NCBI GenBank assembly: GCA_903854335.1
Contig: CAINVY010000002.1
Coordinates: 17,556-81,555, forward strand
Source of the DNA: an uncultured Candidatus Peregrinibacteria bacterium
Lineage (GTDB): Bacteria; Patescibacteriota; Gracilibacteria; Peribacterales; Peribacteraceae
Reading direction: 5' to 3'
Length of the DNA: 64,000 nt
Under the pieces are notes generated by a model, which worked only from the letters and a program-made list of their open reading frames with translations, was not told the DNA's origin and made no database searches. This document shows positions 1 to 9,556 of the stretch, piece by piece. How positions within the stretch are numbered: the first letter of the stretch is position 1; each line of letters opens with the position of its first letter. Made by a program: the position numbers and the translations under genes.

Positions 1-3000
1 CGAAGGAAGATCCGGAACGGGAATCGCGGGACACATTCGCCAGAGCCATGCAGTACGAGGCGCTGCGGTATCAACATCGTCTTTTTACACTGGAGTCAAA
101 GCAGATGGATAAGGAAGGCGTGGATCCCGTCGATCTCCAGGCGAGTGCTCTGGCTCTCACGTATTACGAGTTCCTTCCCAGGGTAACCGCGCAGTATCTC
201 AGTGTATGGTCCCGCTATCAGAGACTCTCTCGTGATCCTCTTCTCCCTCCGCTTCCTGCGGCTCTCGAAGAGCGAGAGGATGCGTTGCAAAAGCAATTGC
301 TCGAAATGAATCGATTGATTCGTCAGCGTTGTGCCATTCAGGAAGCATACTTTATGCGCCGGAGAATGAAGAATTTTGAGGACTTCCCATCCGTCGAAAA
401 CAAAGCGAAGTCCGATCAATTGCGCGGTCTGTTGGATACATTCCTCAAACAGAATGACGTCTCTCCCGATGTGCAAAAGAAGTTGCTTGATCCTCAATAC
501 GCGACTGCCATTCAGTGTTTCGGAGATCAATTGTCGGTGTTACAGACTCGGATTCTCGCTTTGCTCAGTGAGGGGTTCGATCCGAAAAAGGAACACGGCA
601 AAACCATTCTCGATCTTTACGTTGATACGTTGGTGCATACCTACAGCGTCCTGGCGAAGCGCGAGAGGGATATCGCCGCGTCTTCGATGCCGTACGAAAC
701 GAAAAAAAAGGTTCTGGAAGAAGTGATTCGTCAGCGGGCCGGAGTGGCAAGCGAGATGGTGCATGCGACCGGAGAGATGGGAAGTTTTCAGGTCGACATG
801 TCGGAACTGACGGCAACGCAAAACATGTTCAATCGTCCGCAGACGCCGATGCTCACGCAGTATGACGATATTCCCCAGACACCGTCAGATATTAAGAAGA
901 GGAAAGCCATCCTTCAGGAGGTTGTCGATGATCGTACGAAAGGGAGGCTTGTCGAAATCAATGAACATCTCAATTCGATTGAACATGATGTTCTCACGAT
1001 GACGCCGCAGAAAGAGCTGGAAGATATGTGGAACAAGCACGGGCGAAACGCGGTCACATGGACACTCGACAAGATTGTGAATGTCGTGACCTTTCCCGCG
1101 CTCTTGCCCGAATTCCGTGAGTCGGCAAAAACCAGAATTCTTGAGCCGCTTCAGACGGCGCTCGGTTTTCCTCCCGGGAAAAACGATTTCGATCAACTGA
1201 CGGATGCCGAGAAGAAAGTCGTTCTCGACCGCACGAAGAGTATCAAAGATCTCATCGTAAAATTTGATCGACGTCCGATGAATTCCATACGTGAGACCTC
1301 GACACTGTTGCAGTCCATGCAGAAGAATTATCCGGCCTCGCGTTTCTTTGGACAAACAACAAAAAACGTAGCCGAGGTGAAGCAGCGCTATCCCGTTATC
1401 CGCACGCAGGATGATCTCTCGAACGTCATCAAGATGTCGAATGAGGCGACAGCCTACATTCTTCTTTATCATCAGCAGTCGGAGCAATTCGGGAAGGAGG
1501 ATCCGCCGAGCGGGTACATGGGAGAACTCAAAACGCTCATGGACGGTATTCAGAAGAATATGAGCATGCACATCGATCTGGGTTCCGCCGTTCTTGAGGT
1601 CGCACACAGACTCAATCCCATTCCGGATCTCGATCACACTCTTCTCACGGCAAGTATTGTCGGTGGGGCGGCAGCGAGGCTCGTTCCTGGATATATCAGC
1701 AGTAAGATTAGCAAACTTGGTCGGCTTGTTGGGGTGGGGGGAGATCAAGCGTTGATGAGTGTTGGCAATAAGCTTGGAGCTGCTGCAGGAACCGGATTCT
1801 ATGCGTACGAAGTCTATCAGGATTGGCAGGAAGCGAATGCCACTCATACGATGAAAGAGACGGCGCGGGAAGAAATCAAACTCAGCATTTCGGATATGCA
1901 CAATGAACTTGAGGAATTGGTGAAGAGAAAAACATTTTCAAAAATCGATGACCGCACATACGTACATACGGATTCGGGACTACAGGTGCATTTACCGGAT
2001 GCCAATGAAATGATCCGTAGCCTTGAAAGTGAAATGGAGCGTTGTTATGTAAAAGCAGGAAAGGACGCGTTTCTTGCTGCCAGCTACTTCATGTTGTTCT
2101 TGAAGGCACAGGGCGTGACGACCCCCTGGGGACTTGCCATCTTGGCGATCGATATCACGGTCCGCGCCGGTTTGGACGCATGGAAGAAGGCAAACGTTCT
2201 CACATTCATGCGCGACGCACCTCCTTGGGTTCTCGCAAAATTCGGCACATCGAAACTCACGAATGTTTCAGAGTACGACATTCTTGAGCACGCCTCCGCG
2301 AGACGTCTCTCCGGATTCTTCCACTCGCTCGACGAGAAGCAGAAGGAGGAAGTACGCAAGAAAATCTTTTTTACGATTTTCTCTCAGGAGCTGGGCGATA
2401 TGAAAGAGGATTTCATGGAGATGACGGGTGAACGGAAAACAATTGCGGACAGCGACGTGCTCTATCAAACGGATTTCCAGACGATCATTCTCCCCTACGC
2501 GCAATTTGCAATCCACCGCGACACGGGTGTCTCGATGGACATGATTGCGCAGGGAAAGATTGATAGCGGATGGGTCGTCGTTCCTCCCGATGTCACGCTC
2601 GTGCAGATACGACAGGCCATGAGGGAGGCTGCGGCGGTGTATCTCCAACATGTCCGAGAGAAGCGATATATGAACGTGCAGCGAACGATTGAGAATCTGG
2701 AAAAAGAAGTCTCGGATCTCAAGGGGAAAGCTGCGAAACCAGATGATCTACAGGCGAAACAGGAGGAACTTGCCAATCAACGATTCATTTTTTCGATTCT
2801 TGGTAAAGATCGCGTATTCAATCGAGCCATCGGAGAAGATGTCACTTCGCAAGTCATCGAGAAGAATGGCGGGAAAACGAGAATGGAACTTGCGGCGAAT
2901 ACATTATTGAAAGGGGCGGAACGCCCTGATTTCAGAGCGATTGCCGGCATGCCGCCGGACTTCTTCTTCACGAGCGGAGACGTGTCCGCGCTCCCCGACG

Positions 3001-4490
3001 ATCCCGTCACGCGTATCAAGTCGCGGCAAGTCTATCCTCGATCCGTCGATGAGCCCGAAGCTCGTGTCTATCCGGCATGGAATGATTGGCGGGCTTCTGT
3101 TGAAAATCTTCGTCCGTCTGCGTACGTCGATGGCAAGATGGAGAGCACGTTGTATACGGTGCACTCCGCCAACCATATCTTGGACGAAATCCGAGAGCGC
3201 TTTCCCGACGAGAAGCAGTGGGCGAAGGTGGACGAGAACGATGGCGTGCAGGCCGCGCGTTCCGCCATCACGCGCGGAGCCGTCAGGTTAATGGAGGCCG
3301 TGGGTGGCGCGAACGTTCAACGCGACAGTGCGCTCGCGGAGGAATTGTATGGAAGCAGCAAGGGAACGCACCCCTTGGTCTTCACGTCGCTCGATAATCC
3401 CGAAGAGAATGCTCTTATTCGTCGGACCTCCGTTGGCACTCCCCCCGTCCCTGGTGAGGAGCATCTTCGAGCCGTTCTCTTTGAGGGGCACATGACAAAG
3501 AGCGGACATCCCATGGTGTTGGCGACATTCTTCTATGGTGATGTGGAGGGCAATGAGCGGAGCGGAAGCAATTCCTTTTTCGCTCTCCAGGCTGCGGCTG
3601 CGCATTCTAGTACTTCGCATTCGGAAAACAATTCCATTGGGAATCCTCTGCCGCTTCGGGAGCGGGATCTTCTCCTGCAATCGAGGATGAATGGAATTCT
3701 GACAAAGGTGCGCGAAGGGCTGGCAGAACAAGATGCGAGAGCGCAAGAACGACGGGTCGAAGCAGGTTTGAATGACAGACAGCATGCGCATGATTGGCAG
3801 GTACAGAAGCCGGAGCGCGATCGTCTCGAAGCGGAGAACAAGCGGCTTCGCGCTCAACTCTTTGCTTCGGCTGGTGAGAATCCTACTTATATTCCCGGGG
3901 GAATCGAACGTGATGAATCTCACTCCGTATTCCGTCAGAAAGAAGGAACATTTGTTGCTCGCATTCATGGAATCGATGTGGAAACAGCGCTTCCCATTGG
4001 GCTTGAAAAGGGAGTTCCTACTGCAAGCAATAGTCCTGTGGAAACGAAAGGGTTGAAGGTGCCGTCGGATGACGAGAAGTTGACGTTCGATTGGAAGAAG
4101 AACGGCGAGGAGTGGCATCGACGTGTTCGATGCGACATGCGCGATATCTGTGGAACGGGCAAGAATGAAACACTGAATGGGATAAGAGGCGAGCTTCGTC
4201 ACATCCTCACGACGCCGCTCGATCTCCATGGCCATCCCAGAGAACATGAGCAAGGATTCGAAGAGTCGGTTCGACGATATGAAATCGAGAAAATTCTCGA
4301 TATCTGTATCTATCAGGAGAATCCGGTGTATCTCCGTTCTGAAATGGCGAAATCCCTCATGCCCGCTTACCTCTCCTCTTCGGATAAGCAGAAGTTTCTG
4401 AAGAACTTGGTCGATGCACTCGTCGATGGGAAAGGAACGATCGCCACAAGTACGTACAAAGGAATCGTCCTTCGGGCGAAGGAGAAGTAA
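1..4490 (+). CDS. Large hypothetical protein, predicted helical/coiled-coil, probably truncated at the 5' end by the window
   Basis: ORF 48..4490 (1480 aa). The same frame stays open to the window edge upstream of the first ATG, so the true start may lie outside. Confidence 0.8.
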   Translation, partial: KEDPERESRDTFARAMQYEALRYQHRLFTLESKQMDKEGVDPVDLQASALALTYYEFLPRVTAQYLSVWSRYQRLSRDPLLPPLPAALEEREDALQKQLLEMNRLIRQRCAIQEAYFMRRRMKNFEDFPSVENKAKSDQLRGLLDTFLKQNDVSPDVQKKLLDPQYATAIQCFGDQLSVLQTRILALLSEGFDPKKEHGKTILDLYVDTLVHTYSVLAKRERDIAASSMPYETKKKVLEEVIRQRAGVASEMVHATGEMGSFQVDMSELTATQNMFNRPQTPMLTQYDDIPQTPSDIKKRKAILQEVVDDRTKGRLVEINEHLNSIEHDVLTMTPQKELEDMWNKHGRNAVTWTLDKIVNVVTFPALLPEFRESAKTRILEPLQTALGFPPGKNDFDQLTDAEKKVVLDRTKSIKDLIVKFDRRPMNSIRETSTLLQSMQKNYPASRFFGQTTKNVAEVKQRYPVIRTQDDLSNVIKMSNEATAYILLYHQQSEQFGKEDPPSGYMGELKTLMDGIQKNMSMHIDLGSAVLEVAHRLNPIPDLDHTLLTASIVGGAAARLVPGYISSKISKLGRLVGVGGDQALMSVGNKLGAAAGTGFYAYEVYQDWQEANATHTMKETAREEIKLSISDMHNELEELVKRKTFSKIDDRTYVHTDSGLQVHLPDANEMIRSLESEMERCYVKAGKDAFLAASYFMLFLKAQGVTTPWGLAILAIDITVRAGLDAWKKANVLTFMRDAPPWVLAKFGTSKLTNVSEYDILEHASARRLSGFFHSLDEKQKEEVRKKIFFTIFSQELGDMKEDFMEMTGERKTIADSDVLYQTDFQTIILPYAQFAIHRDTGVSMDMIAQGKIDSGWVVVPPDVTLVQIRQAMREAAAVYLQHVREKRYMNVQRTIENLEKEVSDLKGKAAKPDDLQAKQEELANQRFIFSILGKDRVFNRAIGEDVTSQVIEKNGGKTRMELAANTLLKGAERPDFRAIAGMPPDFFFTSGDVSALPDDPVTRIKSRQVYPRSVDEPEARVYPAWNDWRASVENLRPSAYVDGKMESTLYTVHSANHILDEIRERFPDEKQWAKVDENDGVQAARSAITRGAVRLMEAVGGANVQRDSALAEELYGSSKGTHPLVFTSLDNPEENALIRRTSVGTPPVPGEEHLRAVLFEGHMTKSGHPMVLATFFYGDVEGNERSGSNSFFALQAAAAHSSTSHSENNSIGNPLPLRERDLLLQSRMNGILTKVREGLAEQDARAQERRVEAGLNDRQHAHDWQVQKPERDRLEAENKRLRAQLFASAGENPTYIPGGIERDESHSVFRQKEGTFVARIHGIDVETALPIGLEKGVPTASNSPVETKGLKVPSDDEKLTFDWKKNGEEWHRRVRCDMRDICGTGKNETLNGIRGELRHILTTPLDLHGHPREHEQGFEESVRRYEIEKILDICIYQENPVYLRSEMAKSLMPAYLSSSDKQKFLKNLVDALVDGKGTIATSTYKGIVLRAKEK

Positions 4491-4536
4491 TTGTCTGCTT
4501 GACCTCTCTCTCCTCCTTCCTTATGGTAGGCGGCAC

Positions 4537-4791
4537 ATGCCTATCACGAAGTCTGCCATCAAGAGCGTCCGCCAAAGCGAGAAGCGACGGATCCTCCGCC
4601 AGCCCTACCGCACGAAGCTCAAGACCATGAGTCGCAAGTTCCTGGATTTGGTGAAGGAAGGCAAGAAGTCCGACGCGCTCGAGCTCCTGCCGAAAGTCTT
4701 CAAGACGATTGACCTCGCCGCCAAGAGGAATCTCATCCATCGCAATAACGCAGCACGAAGGAAGTCGAGTCTGAGCAAAATGGTCAAGTAA
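4537..4791 (+). CDS. rpsT: 30S ribosomal protein S20
   Basis: MPITKSAIKSVRQSEKRRILRQPYRTKLKT...NLIHRNNAARRKSSLSKMVK matches S20; internal ATG of ORF 4414..4791. Confidence 0.93.
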   Translation: MPITKSAIKSVRQSEKRRILRQPYRTKLKTMSRKFLDLVKEGKKSDALELLPKVFKTIDLAAKRNLIHRNNAARRKSSLSKMVK

Positions 4792-4873
4792 GTATTGAGT
4801 ATGAAGTATTAAGTATCCAGTATAGGGGTGGCTTTTCCTGAATACTTCATACGGAATACTTTATACTGAATAC
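4792..4873. repeat. Inverted heptad-repeat array, unit GTATNNN / NNNATAC
   Basis: Five left heptads GTATTGA GTATGAA GTATTAA GTATCCA GTATAGG, a 12-nt spacer, then five right heptads TGAATAC TTCATAC GGAATAC TTTATAC TGAATAC. Confidence 0.9.
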
Positions 4874-4877
4874 TCTC

Positions 4878-5273
4878 ATGCGTTTCCTCGCACTCGATGT
4901 CGGCAAGCGGCGCACCGGTCTCGCCTTCCTTGATGAGGAGACGGGCATTCCCCTCCCCCTGGAAACATTTCATCATTCTTCTTCTGCACAGCTGATTGCT
5001 CACGTTGAGTCAGTTAAAGGAGAGAGGAATATCGATGTCGTCGTTCTCGGGTTGCCGCTGCTTCCCTCGGGAACGGAGGGAGAGCAGGCGGCGTTTGTGC
5101 GAGAGTTCGGAGATCGGTTGATCGAAAAAGGAATAGAAGTGCGCTATGTGGATGAGAGGTTCACGACGACGCAGTCTGCATTTTCTCACACGGGGGCCAA
5201 ATCCATGACGAAGCATATCGATGCGGATGCTGGGGCGGCGTGTGCAATACTGAATATGTTTCTCGGCTATTGA
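4878..5273 (+). CDS. ruvX: Putative pre-16S rRNA nuclease / Holliday junction resolvase YqgF (RuvX)
   Basis: MRFLALDVGKRRTGLAFLD...VVLGLPLLPSGTEGEQ...VRYVDERFTTTQSAF; RuvX/YqgF motifs. Confidence 0.9.
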   Translation: MRFLALDVGKRRTGLAFLDEETGIPLPLETFHHSSSAQLIAHVESVKGERNIDVVVLGLPLLPSGTEGEQAAFVREFGDRLIEKGIEVRYVDERFTTTQSAFSHTGAKSMTKHIDADAGAACAILNMFLGY

Positions 5274-5445
5274 CATCAACGAAATTGATAGTACTATTGT
5301 ATTACATGCAAAGGATGATGATCTTTCTTCACAATAGAACAGGGAGAAATATCTGTGTTGATACGTCTATTCCAATGCACCGAGGATCTTTTGTTTCTGT
5401 CAATTATCTGGTAAAACGAGGGTTGTTCCTTTTCCCCCGCCTTGC

Positions 5446-6567
5446 ATGACTTCATCTGCCACTTCCTCATCGGTTTCTACGCAGACACAAGCGCAGAGCT
5501 CGCAGCTTTCTGTGAACCTTCAGGACCTCCTGAAGAATTTGTTCATGGTACTCACAGAGAAGGAAGTGACGGTCATCAAGAAGCGTTTTGCACTTCTCGG
5601 GCAACCGAAACAGACTCTCGAGAAGATCGGGAAGCAGTTTAAGGTCACACGAGAGCGCATTCGTCAAATCGAGAGCATTGCTCTCAATAAGCTTAAGAGG
5701 ACCGTCCGTACGACGCAGCTCGATGAAATCAATGAAGTTGCCAAGAGCACGCTTCGCCAGCATGGAGGCGTGATGAATGAGGACGAGATCATCTCTCTCG
5801 TCTTGAAGCGTATTGCGGGAAGCTCGAGCGCTGATGGTGCGGTGTTGCGTCTTTCGTTCTCCATTGATCAGGAAATGAGCTCCACGGGGCGAACGAATTC
5901 CTTCGTGCCTTTCTGGAGGCTCTCTTCTCTCCCCTCCGAGGATATTTCCGTCATCGTCGAAAACATCGTGAAGATTCTCAAGAAGCGCAAGTCCTGCATG
6001 CGCGAGGAGGAAATCGTTTCCGCCATCCAAGCACTTCACCTCTTCCCGGATCGCGTGCCGAGCGCGGAACTCATCCGCAGCTGTCTCAAGATTGATGAGA
6101 GACTTCGCTCCATCGATGAAGGCTGGGGACTCACGGAGTGGAGATTCGTCCGACCGCGTTCCATTCGAGATAAAGTCGAAATTATCCTGAAGAAGACAGG
6201 CAAGCCTCTCCACTTCATGGACATCGCCAACCGCATTCGCGAAGCGCACTTCGATCACAAGAATGTCACGGTTCAGGCCGTCCACAACGAGCTCATCCGC
6301 TATCCGCAATTTGTCCTCGTTGGTCGCGGACTGTATGCACTTCGCGAGTGGGGCTACGAGCCGGGAACGGTTGCAGACGTTATCGAGAAGATCCTTCAGG
6401 AAAAGGGTCCTCTCAGCAAGAAGGAGATCATCGCCGAGGTCGCCAAGCAGCGAACGGTGAAAGTTGGAACCATCTCTCTGAATTTGCAGAAGATGCCCTA
6501 CTTCACACGCGTTGGTCGTGCCGTCTACGCCTTCGATCAGAACAGGAAAGGCGCACCCGTCTCCTGA
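5446..6567 (+). CDS. Sigma-70 region 4 domain fused to multiple HARE-HTH/winged-helix domains
   Basis: LTEKEVTVIKKRFALLGQPKQTLEKIGKQFKVTRERIRQIESIALNKLKR (sigma region 4), then KTGKPLHFMDIANRIRE...VTVQAVHNELIRYPQFVLVGRGLYALREWG (HARE-HTH) and a further similar repeat. Confidence 0.82.
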   Translation: MTSSATSSSVSTQTQAQSSQLSVNLQDLLKNLFMVLTEKEVTVIKKRFALLGQPKQTLEKIGKQFKVTRERIRQIESIALNKLKRTVRTTQLDEINEVAKSTLRQHGGVMNEDEIISLVLKRIAGSSSADGAVLRLSFSIDQEMSSTGRTNSFVPFWRLSSLPSEDISVIVENIVKILKKRKSCMREEEIVSAIQALHLFPDRVPSAELIRSCLKIDERLRSIDEGWGLTEWRFVRPRSIRDKVEIILKKTGKPLHFMDIANRIREAHFDHKNVTVQAVHNELIRYPQFVLVGRGLYALREWGYEPGTVADVIEKILQEKGPLSKKEIIAEVAKQRTVKVGTISLNLQKMPYFTRVGRAVYAFDQNRKGAPVS

Positions 6568-6604
6568 CGTTTCCTCTTTCTCTCTTCTGCGGTACACTCT
6601 CGCC

Positions 6605-7510
6605 ATGCGAGTTCGACGTGTTGCTGTTGCTTGCGCGCTCCTGATCTTGCCGCTCTTGGTTGTGGCGTGCTGGCACGGCGGGCCGCGCACCATTCCAACG
6701 GGTGTGCAGATGGTGGCGGGCGTAGTGAAGCCGACGGAAATTTCGGCGATTCGTCGCGGGACGGATATCCTCGTGCAGAACGGGTCAACGCTCTACTACC
6801 TCGAGAGTTCCACCGTGAATCTCCAGAAATACGAGGATCGAGAGGTCCAGCTGGAAGGCACAGTCGAACTCAATACCGATCCTTCCGATATTCCGGTACT
6901 CGTCGTGTCGAAGATTGTCGGTGGACCGTCCATTGTTTCTCGTACCTGGAGTATTCCGCCACTCGGCATAACCATCGAGACACCGAGTGATTGGAGGGGA
7001 AAGGTTACGGGGCAAACGGCGCAATTTACGGCTTCGGGGGCTACCTCTCCCACGCTCATGCTCTTCCTCGATGGCGAGGAACGTCTCACCTCCTCCACGG
7101 GAACGACATCGCTTACTGTGGCGCAAGAATCTTTAGGGCTTCATGCGGTCCTTCGGACGACGAATCCCGATACGGGAGATGAGCGAACGGAGATCGATCT
7201 CAGACCGACGGTTAACGATCCCGCCTCCGATGTTCTCACACTTATCTTCTCTCCGACCTCGTCGATGAGCAGCGAGCTCAAATCTTGGTCCGGTCTTAAA
7301 GACGATATTCTCCACTCCATCAAATTCACGGCGGAGGCAGCTTCCTCGTCCACGCTCTCCTCCTCTTCCGTGAGCTCCGGTCTTCCGCCGCTCACCGGAT
7401 CCGGCGTCGGGATGCCGTGTGGCGGACCGGCGGGCGTTCTCTGCCCGAAGGGGCTGTACTGCAACGTCACGGACGTGCAGGCGAATGTCGGACAGTGCCA
7501 AGCGTATTGA
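6605..7510 (+). CDS. Predicted lipoprotein with Ser-rich linker and Cys-rich C-terminus
   Basis: MRVRRVAVACALLILPLLVVAC lipobox; AASSSTLSSSSVSSG linker; TACACT-6 nt-ATG upstream. Confidence 0.75.
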   Translation: MRVRRVAVACALLILPLLVVACWHGGPRTIPTGVQMVAGVVKPTEISAIRRGTDILVQNGSTLYYLESSTVNLQKYEDREVQLEGTVELNTDPSDIPVLVVSKIVGGPSIVSRTWSIPPLGITIETPSDWRGKVTGQTAQFTASGATSPTLMLFLDGEERLTSSTGTTSLTVAQESLGLHAVLRTTNPDTGDERTEIDLRPTVNDPASDVLTLIFSPTSSMSSELKSWSGLKDDILHSIKFTAEAASSSTLSSSSVSSGLPPLTGSGVGMPCGGPAGVLCPKGLYCNVTDVQANVGQCQAY

Positions 7511-7723
7511 GGTGAACGTTGATACACCAACATCGTGCAATTGATGAGGCAAGTGTTTTTCTTTGACGAAATCTGTTGATTGCTTATGATGAGTGTACGT
7601 TCTTACACCTATCAGTTCCGCATACTTAGAGATCACACATTCACTCAAGGAGTGACGGAAATTATACGGTGATGACTCGAACGCACATTCTCATTCTTCC
7701 ACTCCACTCCCCCCTCTCCTATC

Positions 7724-8812
7724 ATGGCGAAGTCTCACTCCCCCACTCCTCCCATGGATCAATCCGTGAAAACAAAATCGACTGCGAAGCAGGATGCAGC
7801 GACCGTGAAGTTCGACGCCGTGAAGGCCGCACTTTCTGAAATCAAGAAGAAGTACGGCGATGGGGCCATCATGCAGATGGGTGAAGTGCCGCTGACGCAG
7901 ATTCCGCGCGTGAGTTCCGGGTCGATCGGGCTCGACATTGCGCTTGGAGGTGGCGTGCCCCTTGGGAGAATCATCGAGATCTATGGTCCGGAATCCTCGG
8001 GAAAGACGACCCTCGCGCTTCATTGCATTTCGCAAGTACAGAAGAAAGGAGGTCGGGCAGCATTCATCGACGCTGAGCACGCATTGGATATTAATTATGC
8101 AAAGAAAATTGGCGTGGATGTCGACCAGTTGCTCGTCTCGCAGCCGGACAACGGAGAGCAGGCGCTGGAGATTTGTGAGACGCTTGTGCGATCGGCGGGT
8201 ATCGATGTCATTGTCATCGATTCGGTTGCCGCGCTCACACCTCGGGCGGAGATCGAGGGCATGATGGGCGATGCACACATGGGGCTTCAGGCGCGTCTCA
8301 TGAGCCAGGCGCTTCGCAAACTCACGTCCATTGTTTCCAAGACCAATTGCTCCGTGATCTTCATCAATCAACTGCGTATGAAGATTGGTGTGATGTTCGG
8401 TAATCCCGAAACGACGACGGGCGGTACCGCCTTAAAGTTTTATGCGTCTCTCCGTCTGGACGTGCGACGCATTGAGAAGATTCTCGAAAAGATCGGGAAG
8501 GGTGAAACGGCATCGCAAGACGGACAGGAAATCGTCGGCAGTCGCACGCGTGTGAAGGTGGTGAAGAACAAGGTCGCTCCTCCCTTCCGGCAGGCGGAAT
8601 TCGAAATTCTCTATGCTACGGGGATCAGTAAGGCCGGTGAGATCCTCGATCTTGGCGTGAAGTACGAAGTCCTCGAGAGATCCGGAACGTATTATCGCTA
8701 CGGTGAGGAAACCTTGGGGCAGGGTCGCGAAGCCGCTCGTATGTTTCTCATCCAAAATCCGAAATTGATGGAGAAACTTGAGGTAGAGATCCGCACAACT
8801 GCGGAAATCTAG
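7724..8812 (+). CDS. recA: Recombinase RecA
   Basis: [13 protein letters not shown] Walker [46 protein letters not shown]. Confidence 0.98.
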   Translation: MAKSHSPTPPMDQSVKTKSTAKQDAATVKFDAVKAALSEIKKKYGDGAIMQMGEVPLTQIPRVSSGSIGLDIALGGGVPLGRIIEIYGPESSGKTTLALHCISQVQKKGGRAAFIDAEHALDINYAKKIGVDVDQLLVSQPDNGEQALEICETLVRSAGIDVIVIDSVAALTPRAEIEGMMGDAHMGLQARLMSQALRKLTSIVSKTNCSVIFINQLRMKIGVMFGNPETTTGGTALKFYASLRLDVRRIEKILEKIGKGETASQDGQEIVGSRTRVKVVKNKVAPPFRQAEFEILYATGISKAGEILDLGVKYEVLERSGTYYRYGEETLGQGREAARMFLIQNPKLMEKLEVEIRTTAEI

Positions 8813-8828
8813 TCCGGATATAGATTTC

Positions 8829-9386
8829 ATGAGAAGAGAAGCTCATACTTGGGATCGCATGGTCGATCCTTCTTCTCTATCTGAGGAACTCTACGCAGGA
8901 TACGGTTGGGTTATCGCTCGCGAGAACGCTCTTCTTCCTGATGGTAGGGTGAAAACGGTCGCTCGTGGGCATCTTTGCGATACTGTTCATGTTCTTGCTT
9001 TCCCCTCTGATAATTCTGTGTTGCTTCTTCGCGAATACAGACCGTTTTGGAAAGACTTTATTTGGATGATTCCAAGTGGAAAGGTCGATAAGGAAACAGA
9101 CCTCGATGCTGCGGCGCAGAGGGAATTGCGTGAAGAGACGGGCTATCGTGCAGGCAAAATTCAAAGATATTGTGCCTGTAAGCATACGGAGCGCGTGGAT
9201 TTCAGCTGCCAAATTTATCTGGCAAGAGAGTTGACTCGAGACCCCCTACCCCAGGATGCGACGGAATTCATTGAGGTGCATGAACTTTGTCTTACTGAGG
9301 CGATAGAAAACGTTCTTGGAAGCTCTACAATTCACACTGTCAGTGCTTTTGCCCTTCTTCGTTATGCAAGGGAGAGTGGTAAGTAA
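8829..9386 (+). CDS. NUDIX hydrolase (ADP-ribose pyrophosphatase-like)
   Basis: Nudix box GKVDKETDLDAAAQRELREETGY. Confidence 0.88.
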   Translation: MRREAHTWDRMVDPSSLSEELYAGYGWVIARENALLPDGRVKTVARGHLCDTVHVLAFPSDNSVLLLREYRPFWKDFIWMIPSGKVDKETDLDAAAQRELREETGYRAGKIQRYCACKHTERVDFSCQIYLARELTRDPLPQDATEFIEVHELCLTEAIENVLGSSTIHTVSAFALLRYARESGK

Positions 9387-9556
9387 ATGGCTTTCATACG
9401 CCTTTAAATTGCTTTCCACTTCCTTTGCACATTGTGGTCACATGTACGGAGAAAAGAATTGCACGTTCCTGCCAGTCGTATCACGTTACGGGGAGTGTGA
9501 GCAGACGTACAATTTCGCTCCCCGTGGCGCGTGTCAGGGTATAATTCATTCTCCTC

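Noticed and set aside
885-1901. 338-aa minus-strand ORF
   Set aside because: Antisense to the long + strand ORF, low-complexity shadow translation without motifs. Other long antisense ORFs (3288..4253, 5467..6693, 9737..10909, 36922..38130, 38409..39209, 45240..46031) were rejected for the same reason.
7667-7682. Possible LexA/Cheo-type box (CGAACGCACATTC) upstream of recA
   Set aside because: Only a partial match to CGAACRNRYGTTYC with one imperfect half-site; no LexA gene in the window to support it.
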